The notes below the pieces were generated by a model, which did not search any database, had not been told where the DNA came from, and saw only the letters and a program-made list of their open reading frames with translations. A stretch of DNA of 15,300 nucleotides from Pseudomonadota bacterium. Lineage in GTDB: Bacteria > Pseudomonadota > Gammaproteobacteria > Burkholderiales > SG8-39. Each line of letters begins with the position of its first letter. Positions within the stretch are counted from its first letter, which is position 1. The translations under genes and the position numbers were made by a program. Shown piece after piece: positions 8,146 to 12,868 of the stretch. The stretch is from the NCBI GenBank assembly GCA_021848555.1, contig JAJZUN010000015.1:1-15300 (forward strand). Reading direction: 5' to 3'.

Positions 8146-8916
8146 ATGCTGGTGGACTCGCATTGCCATATCGATTTCGAGGACTATGCTGATCGCATCC
8201 CGCAGTTGCTCGAGAATATGGCCCGCAACCAGGTCACGCATGCCTTGTGTGTTTGCGTCAATCTCGCTGATTTTCCCAGGGTCCTGGCGCTTGCCGAGGG
8301 GCATGCACAGCTTTTCGCGTCGGTGGGCGTGCATCCGGACCAGGCCGAGGATGCCGGTCCCGGCTTGAACGACCTGATCGAACGCGCCCAACACCCGAAA
8401 ATTGTCGCCATCGGCGAAACCGGCCTGGATTACTACCGGCAGAACGGCGATCTGGAGTGGCAGCGCGAGCGCTTTCGCACCCATATCCGTGCCGCCCGCC
8501 AGTGTGGCAAGCCGTTGATTATTCATACACGGGACGCCGGCGACGACACTCTGCGCCTGATGCGCGAAGAGCGGGCGGAAGAGGTCGGCGGGGTGATGCA
8601 TTGTTTCACCGAATCCCTGGAAATCGCACAGGCCGCAATGGCAATGAATTTCCATATCTCCTTCTCCGGCATCGTTACCTTCAAGAACGCCCATACAATC
8701 AAAGAAGTGGCTAAGGCCATCCCGTTGGCGCGCATGCTGGTCGAGACCGATTCGCCCTATCTGGCTCCGGTGCCGCACCGCGGGAAAACCAACGAACCTG
8801 CCTGGGTCAGGCATGTTGCCGAGGAAATCGCCCGGTCGCGCGGCATCTCCCTGGAAGCGGTCGCTGAGGCGACGACAGGCAATTTTTTCCGCTTATTCAC
8901 GCCAGGAAGTATGTAG
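8146..8916 (+). CDS. TatD family metal-dependent hydrolase
   Basis: A 256-aa TIM-barrel metallohydrolase of the TatD family (YcfH-like by position after holB). Relatives are Mg2+-dependent 3'-5' DNA/RNA exonucleases involved in DNA repair and turnover. Metal-site residues are readable: DSHCHID with His6 and His8, GETGLDYYR with Glu91, IIHTRDA with His127, MHCFT with His152 and ETDSPYLAPVPHRG with Asp202. The end RGKTNEP and a terminal TTGNFFRLF match the family. Part of the operon: 7 bp after holB, and its stop lies 2 nt before the ankyrin gene. The exact substrate is not shown by the sequence. Confidence 0.93.
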   Translation: MLVDSHCHIDFEDYADRIPQLLENMARNQVTHALCVCVNLADFPRVLALAEGHAQLFASVGVHPDQAEDAGPGLNDLIERAQHPKIVAIGETGLDYYRQNGDLEWQRERFRTHIRAARQCGKPLIIHTRDAGDDTLRLMREERAEEVGGVMHCFTESLEIAQAAMAMNFHISFSGIVTFKNAHTIKEVAKAIPLARMLVETDSPYLAPVPHRGKTNEPAWVRHVAEEIARSRGISLEAVAEATTGNFFRLFTPGSM

Positions 8917-8918
8917 AA

Positions 8919-9575
8919 ATGGCTTTAGGAAGATATTATATGCGATTGATATATAGTTTATTAGTAGCATTCTTGTTGCTCCAGTCCCAGACCGCGGCTG
9001 CGGGGTCGTATGAAGAGCTGCTGGCGGCGGTAAGGCTGAACGACATCCCGGCGGCCGAAGCCTTATTTGCCAAAGGCATGGACGTGAATACGACCGACCC
9101 GGGGGCGAATACCTTGCTCATGATTGCGATTCAAGGTGAATCCGGGGATATGGTCAAGCTGCTGCTGCGGCACAAAGCGCGGGTCGATCCGCGAAACCAG
9201 TACGGGGAAACGGCACTGATGCTGGCAGCCGCAGCGGGGTCACTGGCGCAAGTGAAATTACTGGTCGACCAAGGGGCCAAAATCGATCTGCCGGGATGGA
9301 CTCCGCTGATCTATGCGGCCTGGCGCGGCCAGACCGAGGTGGTGCGCTACTTATTGTCCAAGGGAGCCGACATAGACGCGGTATCGCCCAATGGAATCTC
9401 GGCGCTGATGATGGCGGCGCGCGGGGGACATTTGGATACCGTGAAGCTGCTGCTGTGGGAGGTCGCAAATCCCAATCTGAAAAGCGAAACCGGCGCCACA
9501 GCCATGGCTTGGGCACTGAAGGCGGGCAACACAGAGATCGTAAAACTGCTGAAACAGGCGGGGGCGGAGGAATAG
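8919..9575 (+). CDS. exported ankyrin repeat protein
   Basis: A 218-aa (or 211-aa) protein with an N-terminal signal peptide (hydrophobic LIYSLLVAFLLL then TAAAG) and about five ankyrin-type repeats covering the remainder, e.g. GETALMLAAAAGS, GWTPLIYAAWRGQ, GISALMMAARGGH and GATAMAWALKAGN. Ankyrin repeats are binding scaffolds; the partner is unknown, and the location is probably periplasmic. Two starts are possible. ATG at 8919 has AGGAAG at 9-nt spacing, and ATG at 8940 has AGGAAG (8927-8932) at 7-nt spacing and gives a more typical signal peptide (MRLIYS). Last gene of the mltG operon and immediately left of the dif-like site. Such a gene after tatD is common in related betaproteobacteria, so it is not part of the mobile element. 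Confidence 0.88.
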   Translation: MALGRYYMRLIYSLLVAFLLLQSQTAAAGSYEELLAAVRLNDIPAAEALFAKGMDVNTTDPGANTLLMIAIQGESGDMVKLLLRHKARVDPRNQYGETALMLAAAAGSLAQVKLLVDQGAKIDLPGWTPLIYAAWRGQTEVVRYLLSKGADIDAVSPNGISALMMAARGGHLDTVKLLLWEVANPNLKSETGATAMAWALKAGNTEIVKLLKQAGAEE

Positions 9576-9604
9576 CTTAATGGTTTGGATTATTGAGTGG
9601 CTTT

Positions 9605-9632
9605 ATTTAACATAATACACATATGCGCATTT
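9605..9632 (+). other. dif: dif-like Xer recombination site (left junction of the element)
   Basis: Read on the plus strand this is the reverse orientation of dif: XerD arm ATTTAACATAA (9605-9615, identical to the E. coli XerD arm), central TACACA (9616-9621; E. coli has TATACA) and a XerC arm TATGCGCATTT (9622-9632). Compared with E. coli dif, one T is missing at the centre/XerC border, so the spacing of the inner arm ends is 1 bp shorter. Because an element is inserted, the XerD arm should be chromosomal and the XerC arm element-derived. All GGGNAGGG octamers of the window point to it. Whether it is still used for dimer resolution cannot be seen. Confidence 0.8.
9614..9631 (+). repeat. 18-bp direct repeat, left copy (att core)
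   Basis: AATACACATATGCGCATT, identical to 11812-11829. It spans the end of the XerD arm, the central region and most of the XerC arm of the dif-like site. Confidence 0.9.
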
Positions 9633-9674
9633 TAAGGTCAGTGCAGTCACGAAAATGCGAAAGGACGGTGGATT

Positions 9675-10100
9675 ATGTTGAAGGCACAAAATGCGTCGCT
9701 CCGGGCCTCGGATGACGCTTCACAACTGGAAGGCAGATCCTCAAGCGACATCTACGATCTGAAGCTTACCGAGTCTGAGCTCTATATCTTGGTCTCTGCG
9801 GTCAATGACTCGTTATCGAGGCCGGTCAGCAGCGGCGGAATCTGGCTCAAAAAAGGTGTGGACGAGGCTGCCGCGCTCTTGCGTAGATTGTCGATCGTCG
9901 CTTTCGGCTACCCTGACGAACCGGTTCCGTGGACAGCGGTACAGCGTGTCGAGTGGGTTCATGCCCTGGATGCGTCCAATGCCGCGCTGCGTGCCATGGG
10001 TGTTGAGGGATCGCGCGTGGTGCGCCATGTGCTGCATGCCTCTGACCGTCTGGGCGCTGCCGCTCCTTCGTGTGATGCAGGGGTCGTGTCGATTGTCTGA
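9675..10100 (+). CDS. hypothetical protein of the Xer element
   Basis: A 141-aa protein I do not recognise. It is preceded by AAGGA (9661-9665) at 9-nt spacing before ATG and starts 43 bp inside the element's left junction. The N-terminal 30 residues are polar and probably disordered; residues about 32-85 (LTESELYILVSAVNDSL ... AAALLRRLSIVAF) and 90-125 look helical. There is no signal peptide, no membrane segment and no metal motif. It reads in the same direction as the other element genes, so it may belong to one transcript with them. It could be a phage accessory or regulatory protein; nothing in the sequence decides. Confidence 0.6.
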   Translation: MLKAQNASLRASDDASQLEGRSSSDIYDLKLTESELYILVSAVNDSLSRPVSSGGIWLKKGVDEAAALLRRLSIVAFGYPDEPVPWTAVQRVEWVHALDASNAALRAMGVEGSRVVRHVLHASDRLGAAAPSCDAGVVSIV

Positions 10101-10214
10101 AGGCAATGGCGCGTATAGCAGACGCGGCTTTGCGAGTGTCAGAGTCGAGGACGAGCGGTCCGGCGAGGATGACGCGGTGTGTGACTGGCCTGCTGATCAT
10201 CACGTGGGGCTATG

Positions 10215-10379
10215 ATGTTCATCTCCGCACAGCAATTCTCGATGCTCTCGGGCATGCCGTTTAAACGCGTTATGACCCTCATCCACGTGGGCAAGATCGT
10301 CGGTGCGCACTTCGATCGCGTCACCTGGCGCTGGTACATTCCCTTCCCCGTGAAAATGTCGCCAAGGCGGGTATGGTGA
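10215..10379 (+). CDS. small excisionase-like winged-helix DNA-binding protein
   Basis: A 54-aa protein. The pattern LSGMPFKRVMTLIHVGKIVG, then an acidic turn, then WRWYIPFP is the layout of MerR/Xis-type winged helix-turn-helix domains (helix-turn-helix, then GxIxG and WxIP in the wing). ATG at 10215 is preferred over the adjacent ATG at 10212 because GGGG (10206-10209) is then 5 nt away. The stop overlaps the start of the XafT-like gene by 7 bp, so the two are probably translationally coupled. Likely role (inference): a directionality factor or repressor binding the element's att or promoter region. It shares layout with the protein at 11444-11674. Confidence 0.62.
   Translation: MFISAQQFSMLSGMPFKRVMTLIHVGKIVGAHFDRVTWRWYIPFPVKMSPRRVW
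10341..10348 (-). other. KOPS-like octamer GGGAAGGG
   Basis: Leftward-pointing copy right of the dif-like site, within the mobile element. Confidence 0.3.
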
Positions 10380-10801
10380 AGCCTGAGTGCTGCATTGACC
10401 CGGATCGGTTCCGGACTGCGCGGCAGTTGGCGCGCTATTCCCCTGCGGAAGCGGCCGCTTTTTTATTCGTGAGCGTGCGCACGTTACAGTATTGGGAAAA
10501 GGGACAGGTGCGCATTCCCTACTCTGCATTCCGGCTGCTCCGGCTGCGTGCCGGTTATGACCTGATCGAGCCTGGCTGGGAGGGCTGGTGTTTGCATAGC
10601 GGCAAACTGTGGCCGCCTGCGGGTAACGGGTTCGAGCCGTGGGAGCTGGGCGACCTGGCGCTGCTCTGTACGATGGCGCGACACTGGCGTGAGGACTATG
10701 CAAGGCGCTCGCAGTTGGTGCGCGACCAGGTGCCCGCTTCGGTGCATCAGCTGCGCACCGGTACGGTGCTCGCGTTTCCGCAGCTGCGGTCGGTGGCCTG
10801 A
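10373..10801 (+). CDS. VC1465/XafT-family Xer recombination activation factor
   Basis: A 142-aa protein. Residues about 15-45 form a helix-turn-helix (LARYSPAEAAAFLFVSVRTLQYWEKG split over two helices), followed by the family hallmark GWEGWCLHSGKLWPPAGNGF (68-87) with EPWELGDL, then a basic helical tail. This matches my memory of the DUF3653/VC1465-like proteins of filamentous phages of Vibrio and Xanthomonas. The TLC-phi member, XafT, activates XerD at dif independently of FtsK. AAGG (10364-10367) lies 5 nt before ATG 10373, and the start overlaps the preceding small gene by 7 bp. Its position between two dif-derived junctions strongly fits that role. Family assignment rests on recognised motifs, not on a search. 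Confidence 0.75.
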   Translation: MVKPECCIDPDRFRTARQLARYSPAEAAAFLFVSVRTLQYWEKGQVRIPYSAFRLLRLRAGYDLIEPGWEGWCLHSGKLWPPAGNGFEPWELGDLALLCTMARHWREDYARRSQLVRDQVPASVHQLRTGTVLAFPQLRSVA

Positions 10802-10820
10802 TGCACGCCGCAGCACCCCG

Positions 10821-10828
10821 CCCTGCCC
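10821..10828 (-). other. KOPS-like octamer GGGCAGGG
   Basis: Leftward-pointing copy just after the XafT-like gene, within the mobile element. Confidence 0.35.
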
Positions 10829-11038
10829 GCCTTGCTTTCTTACAGGCAGACACCCGTTGCGCTTGCGCAGCTGGTCGTCCAGCAGGGCCGCGCGGGCGGG
10901 GCCGAGGGGGACCCACGCGGGGGTATCGCGTGGGGGGAGGCCGTACCCTGCTGGGCACGGCACGGCAGCCGGCACGGGGGCTTCTACCGCACGTTGGACA
11001 GGCACGCAGGTCACTATCGCAGCCGGCCTGGTCGGTGA

Positions 11039-11067
11039 GGGGTCGGGCCGCGAAGCGGTCCGGCCCC
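11039..11067. repeat. 13-bp-stem hairpin with GAA loop
   Basis: GGGGTCGGGCCGC (11039-11051), loop GAA (11052-11054), GCGGTCCGGCCCC (11055-11067). The arms pair along their full length if two G-T wobbles are allowed. The tip contains GCGAAGC, known as an exceptionally stable DNA mini-hairpin. Confidence 0.8.
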
Positions 11068-11088
11068 CGGCCTGGCCGGCGCAATTCG

Positions 11089-11130
11089 TTCCGGCTAGTA
11101 ACACTACGCCGGAAAGTCGCAATTTGCGAC
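11089..11130. repeat. two adjacent hairpins
   Basis: First: TTCCGGC (11089-11095) pairs with GCCGGAA (11108-11114), and inside it TAGT (11096-11099) pairs with ACTA (11103-11106), leaving one bulged C. Second, one base further on: GTCGCA (11116-11121), loop ATT, TGCGAC (11125-11130), a perfect 6-bp stem. Confidence 0.75.
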
Positions 11131-11298
11131 TGCCTGAGACCGCCCAAAAGGGGCTCGAACTCCTTGATCCATGCGGGTTTCCGGGCGGCAGACCGAGGCA
11201 AAAAACTATTGCGCACGAATTTGAGGTTTCCAGAGGCCGTTTTAGCGGGGTTTTTTTCCTGTGCAAGGCAGGATCGAGGGGGCCAGCGACCAAAAAGC

Positions 11299-11316
11299 CG
11301 GGGGATTCTTCCCCCG
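11299..11316. repeat. 7-bp-stem hairpin
   Basis: CGGGGGA (11299-11305), loop TTCT, TCCCCCG (11310-11316). It is the first of four consecutive hairpins up to 11390; not followed by a T run, so unlikely to be a simple terminator. Confidence 0.75.
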
Positions 11317-11318
11317 TG

Positions 11319-11340
11319 TCGGGCCGCGAAGCGGAACCGA
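11319..11340. repeat. hairpin with GAA loop and internal bulge
   Basis: TCGG (11319-11322) pairs with CCGA (11337-11340), and CCGC (11324-11327) with GCGG (11331-11334), around loop GAA (11328-11330); G11323 faces an unpaired AA. Contains GCGAAGC. Confidence 0.7.
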
Positions 11341-11359
11341 TTTTTCCCGAAGGGAAAAA
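11341..11359. repeat. perfect 8-bp-stem hairpin with GAA loop
   Basis: TTTTTCCC (11341-11348), loop GAA, GGGAAAAA (11352-11359). It directly abuts the preceding hairpin. On the minus strand it would end in a T run, but with few G-C pairs; terminator function is possible but not favoured. Confidence 0.75.
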
Positions 11360-11369
11360 CTTTTCGCTC

Positions 11370-11390
11370 GGTTGTCGCGAAGCGGCAACC
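11370..11390. repeat. 9-bp-stem hairpin with GAA loop
   Basis: GGTTGTCGC (11370-11378), loop GAA (11379-11381), GCGGCAACC (11382-11390); one T-G wobble. Contains GCGAAGC. The plus strand continues GTGCTTTTTA, so this could also serve as a weak rho-independent terminator reading rightwards. Confidence 0.78.
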
Positions 11391-11443
11391 GTGCTTTTTA
11401 ACCCCACAGGGCAAGGGTTCGGTGTACGGGTTTGGAGGGCATT

Positions 11444-11674
11444 GTGAAGCTGAAGGAGCTGGCCAAGCGTTGGGAAATCTCAGAGCAACGGCTGCGGGTG
11501 TTGTGCGCTCAGGGGCGTCTTTCCGGGGTCGTGAAAGACCCCGTAACCGGTCGGTGGGAATGCGGCAACGGTCAGTATCCGCCCTGCTTGCAGACCCGAG
11601 GCAAGCGCGGCCCGAGGTTCGGGACCATGCGAAAAGCGAAAGGAGGTGATCAAAAAACTGTTGCGGTAGGCTGA
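11444..11674 (+). CDS. second small excisionase-like winged-helix protein
   Basis: A 76-aa protein starting LKELAKRWEISEQRLRVLC, then QGRLSGVVKDPVTGRWEC: a helix-turn-helix plus wing of the excisionase/MerR type, ending in a basic tail (RGKRGPRFGTMRKAKGG). The start is taken as GTG at 11444 because GGAGG (11434-11438) is 5 nt upstream; an in-frame TTG at 11432 would add four residues but overlaps that ribosome binding site. It is the gene closest to the right junction, the usual place for a directionality factor or copy-control repressor. Function is inferred from fold pattern and place only. Confidence 0.62.
   Translation: MKLKELAKRWEISEQRLRVLCAQGRLSGVVKDPVTGRWECGNGQYPPCLQTRGKRGPRFGTMRKAKGGDQKTVAVG
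11654..11666 (+). repeat. 13-bp direct repeat, copy 1
   Basis: AAAACTGTTGCGG, repeated exactly at 11767-11779. A near-inverted copy, CGGCAACAG, lies at 11802-11810, overlapping the degenerate XerD arm of the right junction. Confidence 0.7.
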
Positions 11675-11757
11675 ACGTTCAACTATTCTGAACGACAACG
11701 GGCGCAAGTATTTCGCATTGGATGTTGTGGCAGCGTCGAAAAACCGACGTTTGTTAA

Positions 11758-11804
11758 CCGTCAGATAAAACTGTTGCGGATTCAAGCAATTAGCGTTCTG
11801 ACGG
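11758..11804. repeat. 8-bp inverted repeat beside the right junction
   Basis: CCGTCAGA (11758-11765) and TCTGACGG (11797-11804) are perfect inverse complements separated by 31 nt, enclosing the second 13-bp repeat. It could bring the right-end DNA into a fold in single-stranded form or be a paired protein site. Confidence 0.55.
11767..11779 (+). repeat. 13-bp direct repeat, copy 2
   Basis: AAAACTGTTGCGG, identical to 11654-11666; 24 bp left of the degenerate XerD arm. Candidate binding site for an element protein that acts on att. Confidence 0.7.
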
Positions 11805-11830
11805 CAACAGAAATACACATATGCGCATTA
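11803..11830 (+). other. right junction of the Xer element with degenerate XerD arm
   Basis: Degenerate XerD position GGCAACAGAAA (11803-11813), central TACACA (11814-11819), XerC arm TATGCGCATTA (11820-11830). The XerC arm here should be the original chromosomal one. The following bases complete a 14-bp perfect palindrome GCGCATTAATGCGC (11823-11836). Confidence 0.72.
11812..11829 (+). repeat. 18-bp direct repeat, right copy (att core)
   Basis: AATACACATATGCGCATT, identical to 9614-9631. From 11831 to 11944 I see no gene; CCGGAG (11839-11844) and CTCCGG (11852-11857) form a small hairpin without a T run. Confidence 0.9.
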
Positions 11831-11944
11831 ATGCGCCACCGGAGCCAAACCCTCCGGCCCCTCAATTCCTAGGAAACGCTACCAGCGCCCTCCCGGGCCA
11901 ACCCTTTCCAGGCCCAGTCTCGCCGCCTACGACGCACCCAGTTC

Positions 11945-12376
11945 CTAGTTCCAGCGATCCTGCGGCGGGATGGGCAGCGAAAAGACCGGAACACCTTCTT
12001 CGGTCAGTTCTTCGGTTTCGCTGCGCGTCGCGACCCCGCGTATGCTGCGCCGGGGGGCTTCCTCGTAATGGATCTTGCGCGCTTCCTCGGCAAATCCTTT
12101 GCCGACATCCTCGCTATGCGTCAGGATGTAATCGATGACCCGCGAGATGTCGATTTTGCTTCCCTGCACGGGCTGGACAGCATTGTCCGCTGCCGCAGGC
12201 ACCACTTCCGTGCTCTGCTTCCTGATCTTGGCCGTGGGCAGCTTCACCACGTGCGCACCGCCGCACACCGGGCAATTCAGCAAACCGCGGCTCTGCTGCG
12301 ACGTAAAATCCTCGCCCGAGGTAAACCACCCCTCGAATCGATGCTGTTCCCGGCAGATAAGGTCGAATACGATCAT
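11945..12376 (-). CDS. DUF1178 family protein
   Basis: A 143-aa protein of unknown function. The start MIVFDLIC, then HRFEGWFTSGEDF (12-24), QQSRGLLNCPVCG with a CxxC pair (Cys35, Cys38), and the C-terminal EEARKIHYEEAPRRSIRGVAT are the recognised DUF1178 pattern; with Cys8 and His12 the CxxC could bind zinc. The middle (about 50-72) is Ala/Val-rich and probably a linker. It is a common proteobacterial housekeeping protein with no assigned reaction. It ends 115 bp from the right junction of the mobile element, so it marks resumed chromosomal sequence, and it lies downstream of the tRNA-Leu gene on the same strand. Confidence 0.88.
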   Translation of the reverse strand: MIVFDLICREQHRFEGWFTSGEDFTSQQSRGLLNCPVCGGAHVVKLPTAKIRKQSTEVVPAAADNAVQPVQGSKIDISRVIDYILTHSEDVGKGFAEEARKIHYEEAPRRSIRGVATRSETEELTEEGVPVFSLPIPPQDRWN

Positions 12377-12491
12377 CGCAATGTTTCCAAGTTCATTTTA
12401 GCCTATATGGTGGCAAACTTCGGAAACTAAAGCCGGGCGTGTACGCACTGTTTCCACGGTTTGATCCGCGTTTTGCCCAGTGGGCGGATGA

Positions 12492-12581
12492 TGGTGCCAG
12501 GGACCGGAATCGAACCGGCATGCCGGGATTAGCGGCGGCGGGTTTTAAGCCCGCTGTGTATACCAATTTCACCACCCTGGC
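12492..12581 (-). tRNA. tRNA-Leu (anticodon UAA)
   Basis: On the minus strand the acceptor arm GCCAGGG (12575-12581) pairs with CCCTGGC (12496-12502), followed by discriminator A and an encoded CCA (12492-12494). The anticodon stem GCGGG/CCCGC encloses loop CTTAAAA, giving anticodon TAA. A long variable arm follows, as expected for class II tRNA-Leu, then the T arm with GGTTCGATTCC. Total length with CCA is 90 nt. Confidence 0.95.
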
Positions 12582-12591
12582 GAACAGGCGA

Positions 12592-12621
12592 ATGATACTG
12601 GAGGACCGCGCTGCGTTGGAA
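12592..12621 (-). promoter_or_regulatory. weak candidate promoter of tRNA-Leu
   Basis: On the minus strand TTCCAA and TATCAT are spaced by 18 bp, and the -10 ends about 10 nt before the mature tRNA 5' end. The -35 matches poorly. Confidence 0.25.
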
Positions 12622-12658
12622 GCGATGGCAAATTACGCCAGCCGCGTCGCCCGCAACC

Positions 12659-12691
12659 TTGATTTACCCGCATGATCAAATATGCTAGATT
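12659..12691 (+). promoter_or_regulatory. candidate promoter upstream of the TPR/barrel gene
   Basis: TTGATT (12659-12664) is 16 bp from TATGCT (12681-12686), and an overlapping reading gives TTTACC with TAGATT at 17 bp. Either would leave a leader of about 175 nt before ATG 12869. That leader contains CTCGG (12829-12833) and CCGAG (12839-12843) as a small hairpin and no ORF I can support. Confidence 0.25.
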
Positions 12692-12868
12692 GCGCCGGTG
12701 AAAAAGAATCCAAACGAGCACAGATTTCAAACACATCTATCGAAAAATCAAATCAAGTCCCATGCGTACGCAAGCCGCCAAAGCTGTTAGTTTCTGGAGT
12801 GCGCACGCCATCGGGAACATCGGGTTTGCTCGGCCCATCCGAGACCACGCTATTGGAGTAAGGAATTC

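Larger units (their letters stand above)
10802..11443. other. hairpin-rich non-coding region of the element
   Basis: About 640 bp without a convincing gene; open frames here on both strands are Arg/Pro/Gly-rich and look like chance readings of GC-rich DNA. It contains at least seven clear inverted repeats, concentrated at 11039-11130 and 11299-11390, most with 3-4-nt loops, several closed as GCGAAGC. Filamentous phages carry a large intergenic region with hairpins serving as origins for single- and double-strand synthesis and as packaging signal; I infer the same here. An untranslated structured RNA is the other possibility. Confidence 0.5.
9614..11811 (+). mobile_element. Xer-integrated element (IMEX), TLC-phi/filamentous-satellite-like
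   Basis: A 2198-bp segment bounded by an 18-bp direct repeat, AATACACATATGCGCATT, at 9614-9631 and 11812-11829. The left copy is part of a dif-like site with a complete XerD arm; at the right copy the XerD position is degenerate (GGCAACAGAAA, 11803-11813). This asymmetry is what insertion by an attP with a good XerC arm and a poor XerD arm, as known for the satellite phage TLC-phi, would leave. Cargo: an unknown 141-aa ORF, two small excisionase-like proteins, a VC1465/XafT-family protein and a hairpin-rich non-coding stretch. No integrase is present, as expected for an element using host XerC/XerD. No Rep, coat or Zot-like gene was found, so it is a satellite or a remnant. Confidence 0.72.

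Noticed and set aside
10106..10264. 52-aa plus-strand frame with a short hydrophobic stretch, considered as a minor coat protein
   Set aside because: It overlaps the excisionase-like gene by about 50 bp, its GAAGG is only 2 nt from the ATG, and the hydrophobic part is too short for a membrane helix.
11341..11359. Hairpin read as a rho-independent terminator
   Set aside because: The T-rich side belongs to the stem itself and only three G-C pairs are present; it fits better as part of the hairpin series.
10200..11414. 404-aa minus-strand open frame across the XafT-like gene and the hairpin region
   Set aside because: Composition is Arg/Pro/Ala-rich, there is no recognisable motif, and it lies antisense to supported genes and structured non-coding DNA. 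It looks like a by-product of GC-rich sequence.
10689..11649. Plus-strand frames of 252 and 282 aa over the non-coding region
   Set aside because: They run through strong hairpins, have skewed Arg/Gly/Pro content, overlap the ends of better-supported small genes and show no domain.
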